Assembly: GCA_945900705.1 (NCBI GenBank)
Contig: CAMDKJ010000101.1
Coordinates: 1-6,276, forward strand
Length of the DNA stretch: 6,276 nt
Direction of reading: 5' to 3'
Source: Bifidobacterium breve
GTDB lineage: Bacteria > Actinomycetota > Actinomycetes > S36-B12
Shown: positions 1 through 5,469 of the stretch, one piece after another
How the letters are laid out: each line of letters begins with the position of its first letter
Numbering within the stretch: the first letter of the stretch is position 1
The notes under the pieces: generated by a model
Seen by the model: the letters and a program-made list of their open reading frames with translations, nothing else
What the model was told of the DNA's origin: nothing
Database searches by the model: none
Made by a program: the position numbers and the translations under genes

Positions 1-910
1 ACTCAAGCATTGATCGGTAATGCGCACCCACCAAGTAGTAGCGCAATTCGATTGGGCGAACTCTCTTGACGATTTCGTCGACAAGCAGTGAGTTGCCAAG
101 TGACTTGCTCATTTTCTCGCCGGCGGTCGTGACCCAGGCATTGTGAAGCCAGTAATTTGCGAATTTATCACCGGCAGCCTTCGACTGCGCGATCTCATTT
201 TCGTGATGCGGGAAAATAAGGTCTAGGCCACCACCGTGGATATCAAAATGCGAGCCTAGGTACTTCTCTGCCATTGCTGAACACTCAATGTGCCAACCGG
301 GTCGGCCAGGGCCCCATGGGGTATCCCAGTACGGTTCACCAGGCTTGGCTGATTTCCACATAGCAAAATCGCGGGCATCACGTTTGATCTGCGCCTCTGA
401 ATCAGGAGATGCCAACATATCGTCGATACGCTGTCCACTTAATTTGCCGTACCCCTCAAATGCGCGCACATCAAAATAAACATCGCCGTTCATCGCATAG
501 CCATGACCGACTGCGATCAACCGCTGCATCATTTGAATCATTTCGGGGATGTGGCCGGTGGCGCGAGGCTCATAGGTTGGGGGCAGGCACCCAAGCGCGT
601 CGTAAGCGCGACTGAATGCGCGTTCATTGCGCATGGCTACCACCCAATACGGCACATCATCATGGCCCGCGTTATGGATGATCTTGTCGTCAATGTCGGT
701 GACATTACGAATGAAAGTGACGTCATATCCTCGAGCCGTTAGCCACCGACGCAACACGTCAAATGCGACCCCGCTGCGGATGTGGCCAACATGGGGCGGC
801 GCCTGAACGGTGGCCCCGCATAGATAAACACCGACTTTGCCGGGGGCGATAGGCACGAACTCACGCACTGACCGCGTGGAAGTGTCATAAAAAGAGAGGG
901 AAGGCGGCAC
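1..910 (-). CDS. cysS: Cysteinyl-tRNA synthetase, N-terminal 303 residues (3' end beyond the left edge)
   Basis: Class I aminoacyl-tRNA synthetase that charges tRNA-Cys with cysteine in the cytoplasm. Reading the minus strand from a GTG at 910 gives an unbroken frame to the window edge. Visible signatures are the CGATVQ segment with zinc-ligand Cys31, the HIGH-type motif HVGHI (40-44), NVTDIDDKII (69-78), the cysteine-site region GRPGWHIECSAM with Cys210, HGGGLDL (225-231), PHHENEIAQ (234-242, further zinc ligands His and Glu) and the KMSKS loop (266-270). The family is usually about 460-470 residues, so roughly the last third (the helical and anticodon-binding part) is missing here. The GTG start is chosen because the following FYDTSTRS matches the conserved N-terminus; no good Shine-Dalgarno is seen. 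It begins 9 nt after the upstream stop, which suggests translational coupling. Identification is very secure. Confidence 0.97.
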   Translation of the reverse strand, partial: MPPSLSFYDTSTRSVREFVPIAPGKVGVYLCGATVQAPPHVGHIRSGVAFDVLRRWLTARGYDVTFIRNVTDIDDKIIHNAGHDDVPYWVVAMRNERAFSRAYDALGCLPPTYEPRATGHIPEMIQMMQRLIAVGHGYAMNGDVYFDVRAFEGYGKLSGQRIDDMLASPDSEAQIKRDARDFAMWKSAKPGEPYWDTPWGPGRPGWHIECSAMAEKYLGSHFDIHGGGLDLIFPHHENEIAQSKAAGDKFANYWLHNAWVTTAGEKMSKSLGNSLLVDEIVKRVRPIELRYYLVGAHYRSMLE

Positions 911-919
911 AGGCGAAGG

Positions 920-1321
920 CTACCGCAGCAGCGTGACGATCTTTTTTGGAGTAATACGAACGACCACCCGCACGTTATCGGTGCCGTCGTCCATGGGGTA
1001 GCGATCAAGGCCCATATAAGCCTTCGCGGCACGGTCGATCAGCTCACGGCCGCCCTCTTCGGTCATGGTGGCGGTGCCCCTGACTTCCACATACGAGTAA
1101 GGGTTGTCCTTCGGATAGACCAGCAAGGTGACCCGAGGATCCTTCTCAATATTTAGGTGCTTGCGTCGACCCTTAACCGTTGAGACCAGGAGTTCATCGC
1201 CGTCGCGCTCAACCCACACCACCGAAAGATGAGGTTGGCCATCAGGGAGCAAGGTTGCGATGGTGGCAAACTCAGGATCATCAAACCACGGCTTTACCAG
1301 ATCAGGTATTTGGATTGGCAC
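920..1321 (-). CDS. PPOX-class split-barrel oxidoreductase, probably F420- or FMN-dependent (Rv1155-like)
   Basis: Small 133-residue protein of the pyridoxamine 5'-phosphate oxidase-like split-barrel fold. Its F420-dependent branch carries out reductions with deazaflavin; other branches bind FMN or haem. Supporting features are an N-terminal FATIATLLPDGQPHLSVVWVERDG strand pair (about 18-41, given here as its outline), a basic GRRKHLN segment (51-57) followed by DPRV (61-64), and NPYSYVEVRG (73-82). By eye Lys54 lines up with the conserved Lys of Rv1155-type enzymes. The physiological substrate is unknown. I take the GTG at 1321 as the start because it lies 16 nt past the ispF stop and starts just before the conserved barrel. 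A TTG at 1366 would add 15 residues and overlap ispF by 29 bases. No strong ribosome site is seen for either. It sits between ispF and cysS in what looks like one operon. Cofactor choice is inference. Confidence 0.85.
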   Translation of the reverse strand: MPIQIPDLVKPWFDDPEFATIATLLPDGQPHLSVVWVERDGDELLVSTVKGRRKHLNIEKDPRVTLLVYPKDNPYSYVEVRGTATMTEEGGRELIDRAAKAYMGLDRYPMDDGTDNVRVVVRITPKKIVTLLR

Positions 1322-1337
1322 AGCCGACAGTCTAGAT

Positions 1338-1838
1338 CTACGTGTCAGAGGCGGAGACAGTGGCAATGGCCATCGCCGCCAAACCCTCGCCGCGGCCGGT
1401 TAGCCCAAGGCCGTCGGTGGTGGTGCCAGAGACACGCACGGGGGCACCGATCGCTGCCGAAAGCACATCTTGAGCTTCTTGACGCCGCGAACTTACGCGC
1501 GGCTCATTGCCGATAATTTGCACGCTGGCGTTGCCGATATTGAATCCTGACTTACGCACCAACCCAGCGACCTCCGATAACAGGGTGACCCCGGATGCAG
1601 CCGAGTACTTCGGATCCTCCGTGCCGAATACTGATCCCAGATCACCAAGGCCAGCAGCACCCAAAAGGGCATCACAAATTGCATGTGCTGCAACATCGGC
1701 ATCTGAGTGCCCGCTCAGGCCGACTACATCGGGCCAATGAAGACCGGCAAGCCAAAGTGGACGACTCGCGTCAAAAGCGTGCACATCCACCCCGAGGCCA
1801 ACAAGTGGAATAGGCAGCTGTTGGTTATTAGACGGCAC
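1338..1838 (-). CDS. ispF: 2-C-methyl-D-erythritol 2,4-cyclodiphosphate synthase
   Basis: Fifth enzyme of the MEP isoprenoid pathway; it cyclises CDP-methylerythritol 2-phosphate to the cyclodiphosphate with release of CMP. The 166-residue product shows the metal-site motif GVDVH (Asp18, His20), SGHSDADVAAHAICDALLGA (42-61, with the third metal ligand His52 and active-site His44), GDLGSVF (65-71), and the nucleotide-site segment TTTDGLGLTGRGEG (139-152). In the last motif Asp142 replaces the Glu of the E. coli enzyme. The usual length is about 157-160, so the N-terminus carries a few additional residues. The start is a GTG at 1838; it overlaps the end of ispD by 11 bases, and the next in-frame GTG falls within the metal motif and would destroy it. 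The enzyme acts as a cytoplasmic trimer (family knowledge). It directly follows ispD, the step two reactions earlier. Confidence 0.97.
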   Translation of the reverse strand: MPSNNQQLPIPLVGLGVDVHAFDASRPLWLAGLHWPDVVGLSGHSDADVAAHAICDALLGAAGLGDLGSVFGTEDPKYSAASGVTLLSEVAGLVRKSGFNIGNASVQIIGNEPRVSSRRQEAQDVLSAAIGAPVRVSGTTTDGLGLTGRGEGLAAMAIATVSASDT

Positions 1839-2535
1839 CGGCGGCCCGCCGTCTCGCGAGAATGGCCTCGGCCAAGATTAAGTCAATCGGACGCGTAACT
1901 TTGAATGCTTCTTCATGCCCTGCAATAACGTGCACTGTTACTCCCATTCGCTCGACCATCCCAGCATCGTCAGTGATAACAGTTTCATCGATGTCCAAAG
2001 CGGCATGCGCAGCCTGCAGCACCTCGCGGGTGAAGCCCTGTGGCGTTTGGATAGCGCGAAGTGAAGACCGCGAGGGTGTCGCAATTACATCCGAGTTAGC
2101 GTTCACCTCTTTGACCGTATCGACCATTGGCACACCCGGCACCACCGCAAGGTGGCCTTGCCGCACCGCCGCGACAACAGCACTTACCAACTCCGGCGGT
2201 ACCAGCGGGCGTGCTGCATCATGAACGAGTACCACATCAACGTCAGTGGGAAGACCAATCAAGGCCCGCGCAACAGACTCAGGTCGAGTGTCGCCGCCGG
2301 CAACGACACTGACATCGGCGTTGAACCGCTGCTGCACCAGCAATGCACTAACTTCGTCAACGCTTTCGGCTGGCACTGCAACAATAACTAGATCAACCGC
2401 GCGCGACTCCGTGAGTGCGTTGACGGCGTGCACAAACATCGGCACACCCGCTAGTTGCCGCAGTGCTTTCGGAGTACCTGGGCCAAGACGCTCACCCCGA
2501 CCTGCCGCCGGCACTAGCGCAGCGGTGCGACCCAC
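1828..2535 (-). CDS. ispD: 2-C-methyl-D-erythritol 4-phosphate cytidylyltransferase
   Basis: Third MEP-pathway enzyme, joining CTP and methylerythritol 4-phosphate to give CDP-methylerythritol and pyrophosphate in the cytoplasm. The 235-residue protein has the glycine-rich CTP-binding motif PAAGRGERLG (9-18, with catalytic Arg16), PKAL with catalytic Lys23, GGDTRPESV (80-88), VHDAARPLV (104-112), VDTVKEV, LRAIQTPQGF, a TDDA segment, and FKVTRPIDL near the C-terminus (Lys212, the substrate-phosphate Lys of the family). Length is normal for a single-domain IspD, so this is not an IspDF fusion. The start is a GTG at 2535, 15 nt after the carD stop. It is supported by a GGTGGTGA ribosome site five bases upstream and by the conserved motif beginning at residue 9. 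Its last 11 bases are shared with ispF, suggesting coupled translation. Confidence 0.97.
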   Translation of the reverse strand: MGRTAALVPAAGRGERLGPGTPKALRQLAGVPMFVHAVNALTESRAVDLVIVAVPAESVDEVSALLVQQRFNADVSVVAGGDTRPESVARALIGLPTDVDVVLVHDAARPLVPPELVSAVVAAVRQGHLAVVPGVPMVDTVKEVNANSDVIATPSRSSLRAIQTPQGFTREVLQAAHAALDIDETVITDDAGMVERMGVTVHVIAGHEEAFKVTRPIDLILAEAILARRRAAGAV

Positions 2536-2540
2536 CTAAA

Positions 2541-2548
2541 TCACCACC
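2541..2548 (-). promoter_or_regulatory. Ribosome binding site of ispD
   Basis: On the minus strand GGTGGTGA stands 5 nt before the GTG start at 2535. It differs by one base from a GGAGGTGA Shine-Dalgarno core. It lies wholly in the 15-nt gap between carD and ispD and fixes the ispD start. Confidence 0.6.
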
Positions 2549-2550
2549 GG

Positions 2551-3033
2551 CTAAGAAGCTAGGACCTCGTCGAGGATCGCCTCGGCATTGTCCTCATTAG
2601 TCTTCTCGGCAAGGGCAAGTTCACTCACCAGGATCTGCCGGGCTTTGGCCAGCATGCGCTTCTCGCCAGCGGACAAACCACGCTCGCGTTCACGGCGCCA
2701 AAGATCGCGGACCACCTCGGCCACCTTGATGACATCGCCTGAGGCCAGTTTCTCGAGATTTGCCTTGTAGCGGCGTGACCAGTTGGTCGGCTCTTCGGTA
2801 TACGGCTGGCGCAGCACGTTAAATACGCGCTCTAGGCCCTCGGCGTTTACGACATCGCGGACACCGACTAAATCAACGTTGTCGGAGGGCACCCGAACGG
2901 TCAAATCACCCTGAGCCACCCGCAAAACCAGGTACTCACGGTCCTCGCCCTTGATCGTCCGGATCTCAACAGCCTCAATGAGTGCCGCCCCGTGATGTGG
3001 ATAGACGACGGTGTCACCGACGCTGAACGCCAT
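2551..3033 (-). CDS. carD: CarD family RNA polymerase-binding transcription regulator
   Basis: Global regulator that binds the RNA polymerase beta subunit and upstream promoter DNA and stabilises open complexes, for example at rRNA promoters. The 160-residue protein has an N-terminal Tudor-like RNAP-interaction domain (about 1-55, beginning FSVGDTVVYPHHG) and a helical C-terminal DNA-binding domain. Residues matching key M. tuberculosis positions by number are Arg25 and Arg47 (RNAP contact) and Trp85 in EEPTNWSRRYK (minor-groove wedge). The C-terminal half includes VAEVVRDLWRR and LSAGEKRMLAKAR. The ATG at 3033 is chosen because it gives the usual MxFxVGDTVVYP start and has a good GAGAAGGG site 8 nt upstream. 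An upstream in-frame start at 3105 would add 24 residues unlike CarD. It is the first gene of the carD-ispD-ispF group, 15 nt before ispD. Confidence 0.97.
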   Translation of the reverse strand: MAFSVGDTVVYPHHGAALIEAVEIRTIKGEDREYLVLRVAQGDLTVRVPSDNVDLVGVRDVVNAEGLERVFNVLRQPYTEEPTNWSRRYKANLEKLASGDVIKVAEVVRDLWRRERERGLSAGEKRMLAKARQILVSELALAEKTNEDNAEAILDEVLAS

Positions 3034-3041
3034 AGAAAAAG

Positions 3042-3049
3042 CCCTTCTC
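3042..3049 (-). promoter_or_regulatory. Ribosome binding site of carD
   Basis: GAGAAGGG on the minus strand, 8 nt before the ATG at 3033. It decides against the longer upstream reading of carD, which would place this site inside the coding sequence. Confidence 0.6.
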
Positions 3050-3059
3050 GAAGGCGCTA

Positions 3060-3065
3060 AGGATA
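3060..3065 (-). promoter_or_regulatory. Possible -10 element for carD
   Basis: TATCCT on the minus strand fits the loose TANNNT actinobacterial -10 pattern and lies 26 bases before the carD ATG. There is no convincing -35 about 17 bp further upstream; the region there is occupied by the inverted repeat. The call rests on pattern and position only. Confidence 0.25.
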
Positions 3066-3076
3066 CCACGCCCCGG

Positions 3077-3097
3077 TTGGGGTGGATCACACCCCAA
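3077..3097. repeat. Perfect 8-bp inverted repeat between the ABC importer and carD
   Basis: TTGGGGTG (3077-3084) and its exact complement CACCCCAA (3090-3097) flank a 5-nt loop. A second hairpin, CCCC-GGTT-GGGG at 3071-3082, shares bases with the left arm, so the two cannot form together. In the direction of transcription no U-run follows the stem (the T-run lies before it), so it is not a classical intrinsic terminator. It could be a weak terminator of the importer transcript, an operator near the carD promoter, or a leader structure. Confidence 0.55.
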
Positions 3098-3116
3098 AAA
3101 GGCAAGCAAACACCTG

Positions 3117-3884
3117 CTAAATACCGCGGACCTTCTCGTAGATCCTGGTTCGCAACTCCGCGAACTTCGGATCATTCCTGGTGGCGACTTGCGATCGAGG
3201 AAATGGCAGATCCACGGTCACCACTTCCGAAACCTTGGCCGGTGAGCCATGGAGCACCACTACCTCATCACTTAAATACACAGCCTCATCAATGTCGTGG
3301 GTCACCATGACCGTGGTAATTCCAAAATCTGCTCGGACCTTTAGCACTAGATCCTCGAGGTCGAATCTCGTTTGGGCGTCAACCGAGGCAAATGGCTCAT
3401 CCATAACAAGGATTGATGGTCGAACTGCGAGCGCACGAGCAATCGAAACGCGTTGCTGCATGCCGCCCGACAGTTGCCATGGATACACCTTTTCATTACC
3501 AGTCAAGCCTACTTCTTCCAGCGAATCCGAAATTCGCAGTTTGACTTCAGCTTTGCTTAGTTTCTGGGTCTTCAGTGGTAGTCCGATGTTCTTCTCCACT
3601 GTTAGCCAGGGCATTAGCGATCGGGTGTAATCCTGAAGCACCACCGCTAAGCCCTGCGGAGCGCCACTAAGTTTTGACCCACGGACCAATATTTCACCAC
3701 CAGTGGGCGTGGCCAAGCCGGTAAGCAATCGAAGCAAGGTGGTCTTGCCCACGCCAGAAGGCCCAACTATCGAGACGAAATGCCCATCGGTTACGTCATA
3801 GGAGACCGTGTCCAAAACGTGTTTTATTCCCGAGTCTGTCTTGTAATCCATACTGACTGAATCGATGGATATTGCGATGGTCAT
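3117..3884 (-). CDS. NitT/TauT-type ABC importer, ATP-binding subunit
   Basis: Cytoplasmic ATPase that powers the importer formed with the two permeases encoded upstream. From the ATG at 3884 the protein is 255 residues, normal for the SsuB/TauB/NrtD group. It carries Walker A GPSGVGKTT (41-49), Q-loop Gln84, the LSGGMQQR signature (138-145), Walker B ILVMDEP (158-164), a D-loop SVDA (167-170) and the switch His196 in VTHDIDEA. Sequence features such as the LPWLTV-like MPWLTVEKN after the Q-loop and the final PRS-type segment are typical of this group. All catalytic residues are present. The start is 20 nt after the permease 2 stop; a TTG at 3935 would overlap that gene by 31 bases and is less likely. 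It is the last gene of the importer operon. The substrate (sulfonate, nitrate, thiamine precursor, riboflavin or other) cannot be decided from the ATPase. Confidence 0.93.
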   Translation of the reverse strand: MTIAISIDSVSMDYKTDSGIKHVLDTVSYDVTDGHFVSIVGPSGVGKTTLLRLLTGLATPTGGEILVRGSKLSGAPQGLAVVLQDYTRSLMPWLTVEKNIGLPLKTQKLSKAEVKLRISDSLEEVGLTGNEKVYPWQLSGGMQQRVSIARALAVRPSILVMDEPFASVDAQTRFDLEDLVLKVRADFGITTVMVTHDIDEAVYLSDEVVVLHGSPAKVSEVVTVDLPFPRSQVATRNDPKFAELRTRIYEKVRGI

Positions 3885-3904
3885 CTTGTATTTGTCCCAA
3901 TCAC

Positions 3905-4678
3905 CTAAGAGAGTTTCTTTTGCCCGAAATACCAACGCAGAGATCTGCGCTCAACGATGTCAAATACGAGATTTAGCAAGTAGCCAAGCAGGCCAAGCAA
4001 CATGACACCTGTCCAGGCGTCAATAATCATGAATGAATCAGCCGCGATGAGCGTAAAAGCACCCAGACCGAATCCAGAGCCAAGGATTTCAGAGGCAATA
4101 GTGACAACGAAGGCAACCTGAAAAGCAACCTGCAACCCCGCGAATATCTGTGGCATTGCGTTTGGCGTGCGCACTCGCCATAGGACTTGCCTTTTAGATA
4201 GGTGAAACACGTGCGCAGTGTCCAACAGCACGCTGTTTGTTGCCTTTACCGCGTCAATGCCAGACAGGAGAATCGGGAATGAAGCGGAAAAGGCCACAGC
4301 AGCGATCCGCATATTTGAATCGAGCCCCAAAAGCAGAATGAAAATCGGGACCAAAGCGACCGGTGGGATACTGCGGACAAAATCAATCACTGGCTCCACG
4401 TAGGATCCACCGCTTTTGGATGCCCCCACGATGACACCGAGTGGTATGGATACGGCCACCGCAATTAGGTAGCCGATGAGTAAATTCCGCAGGCTGGGAA
4501 CCACGTGGATTGGGACGAGGGCAAACACCCAATTTTCTTGAAATCTAGCCCAAATATCAGGCAGCGGCGGAAAATATGGATTAGTGGAGTCAATGCTAAC
4601 CCGGTACCAAGCCCAGACTAGTAACACTGGAACCCAAAGTCCTAACAGAATTGAGGTAACCCAGTTTCGAATTTTCAC
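3905..4678 (-). CDS. NitT/TauT-type ABC importer, permease subunit 2
   Basis: Integral membrane subunit, 257 residues, of the binding-protein-dependent transport permease family. Hydrophobic segments are visible near residues 7-24, 64-86, 104-118, 124-138, 178-198 and 219-239, consistent with six spanning helices. The FPPLPDIWARF stretch after helix 1 and SIPPVALVPIFILLLG (103-118) are typical of SsuC/TauC-like permeases. The cytoplasmic coupling loop lies at about 153-176 (DTAHVFHLSKR, then TPNAMPQIF). It is a degenerate EAA motif: Asp and Thr stand for E and A, and the usual Gly is His159. The start is a GTG at 4678 whose first bases overlap the TGA stop of permease 1 (GTGA), so translation is coupled. 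A much longer reading from 4966 would run through permease 1 in another frame and adds Cys/Arg-rich sequence unlike any permease. It probably pairs with permease 1 as a heterodimer. Confidence 0.92.
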   Translation of the reverse strand: MKIRNWVTSILLGLWVPVLLVWAWYRVSIDSTNPYFPPLPDIWARFQENWVFALVPIHVVPSLRNLLIGYLIAVAVSIPLGVIVGASKSGGSYVEPVIDFVRSIPPVALVPIFILLLGLDSNMRIAAVAFSASFPILLSGIDAVKATNSVLLDTAHVFHLSKRQVLWRVRTPNAMPQIFAGLQVAFQVAFVVTIASEILGSGFGLGAFTLIAADSFMIIDAWTGVMLLGLLGYLLNLVFDIVERRSLRWYFGQKKLS

Positions 4679-5433
4679 TTGCCCATCCAGAAAACAAGGC
4701 GCCGTTGTGCAAAGACGATTCCACGCGAAACCAGGATTCCAAGGATTCCGAGCAGTAAAACCACCGCGAACGTCTTGGCTATTTGATTTCCTGTTTGGTA
4801 CATGGCTAGGAGTTGCCCTAGGCCTGGTGCTCCCCCGACCAATCCTGCCACCACAGCAACAATGAGAGCCACCGATGCGGCAATTCGCAAACCGATCGCA
4901 ACGAATGGTGCTGCTGCTGGCAAGCGGGCAAAGAGAATCTGTCGACCGGTACCTAGGCGGTAGCACCGCATAGTCTCAAGCAGCACTACATCAGTATCAC
5001 GGACACCATAGGCAGTTTGAATCGCCAGAGCGAAGAAATTTGCGAACACGACCAGGAATATGCCCATTTGAATTGTCGGACCTAGAACCAAAATTGTGAT
5101 CGGGATTATGACAATCGGTGGAATCACCTTGAAGAAATCAAAAGTGAACTTGGTCGATCGATATGCGAATCGACTAAGCCCTAAACAGATGCCCACCGGA
5201 ACCGCAAAAACGACGCTTATGACGAACCCGACAACTGCCATTTGCGCGGTTGCCAGCAACTGAGTCCATAAAATTGGCTCAGTCAGGATGATGAAAAAAG
5301 CCCCGACTGTTGCTATCGCAGTTGGGAAGGAGCCGCTGCTCAGCGGACCAACCATCGCAGCTAACTGCCAAATCAGCAGCGCTACCAAGGTCGATACCAC
5401 TCCCGCAGGCACGCGGCGAGTGATTGCTGACAC
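4675..5433 (-). CDS. NitT/TauT-type ABC importer, permease subunit 1
   Basis: Integral membrane permease, 252 residues, of the same family as the next gene but clearly distinct in sequence. Hydrophobic spans are visible at about 12-30, 64-86, 104-118, 121-142, 177-199 and 221-241. The middle segment KVIPPIVIIPITILVLG (102-118) matches the family pattern. The coupling loop begins ETMRCYRLGTGRQI (153-166), keeping the Glu and Gly161 of the EAA motif, and ends RLPAAAPF. The start is a GTG at 5433, supported by a GAAGGAG ribosome site five bases upstream. It follows the binding-protein gene by 36 nt and overlaps permease 2 by four bases. Two different permeases with a single ATPase gene imply a heterodimeric channel with two copies of the same ATPase (inference). 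Confidence 0.92.
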   Translation of the reverse strand: MSAITRRVPAGVVSTLVALLIWQLAAMVGPLSSGSFPTAIATVGAFFIILTEPILWTQLLATAQMAVVGFVISVVFAVPVGICLGLSRFAYRSTKFTFDFFKVIPPIVIIPITILVLGPTIQMGIFLVVFANFFALAIQTAYGVRDTDVVLLETMRCYRLGTGRQILFARLPAAAPFVAIGLRIAASVALIVAVVAGLVGGAPGLGQLLAMYQTGNQIAKTFAVVLLLGILGILVSRGIVFAQRRLVFWMGK

Positions 5434-5438
5434 AGCGG

Positions 5439-5445
5439 CTCCTTC
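5439..5445 (-). promoter_or_regulatory. Ribosome binding site of permease 1
   Basis: GAAGGAG on the minus strand, 5 nt before the GTG at 5433. It is the strongest Shine-Dalgarno in the importer operon and confirms the GTG start. Confidence 0.7.
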
Positions 5446-5469
5446 AATCAGCCAATAGGCCCATCTTGA

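Noticed and set aside
288..742. Overlapping plus-strand open frames opposite cysS
   Set aside because: They lie antisense to a conserved gene, have no ribosome site that stands out and give Arg/His/Ser-rich translations without family features.
739..1032. 97-residue minus-strand open frame across the cysS start
   Set aside because: It is out of frame with cysS and the PPOX gene, both of which have clear family motifs through the same bases, and its translation resembles no family I recognise.
1338..2535. IspDF bifunctional fusion
   Set aside because: ispD ends with its own TAA at 1828 and ispF starts in another frame; they are two overlapping genes.
1862..2539. Plus-strand open frames opposite ispD
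   Set aside because: The Thr/Ala/Ser-rich composition is what antisense reading of GC-rich coding DNA produces; the opposite strand is a complete ispD.
3071..3097. Intrinsic terminator of the importer operon
   Set aside because: The stem is not followed by a U-run in the direction of transcription; the T-run precedes it, so I list it only as an inverted repeat.
3034..3105. Longer carD reading from 3105
   Set aside because: The additional 24 residues do not resemble CarD and include the good ribosome site for the ATG at 3033.
4679..4966. Extension of permease 2 upstream to 4966
   Set aside because: The added part is Cys- and Arg-rich, overlaps permease 1 out of frame, and the GTGA start at 4678 gives a normal-length permease.
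5434..5469. Stem-loop between binding-protein and permease 1 genes, as seen in some importer operons
   Set aside because: Only a 3-bp GCC/GGC pairing could be found in this 36-nt gap, too weak to support.
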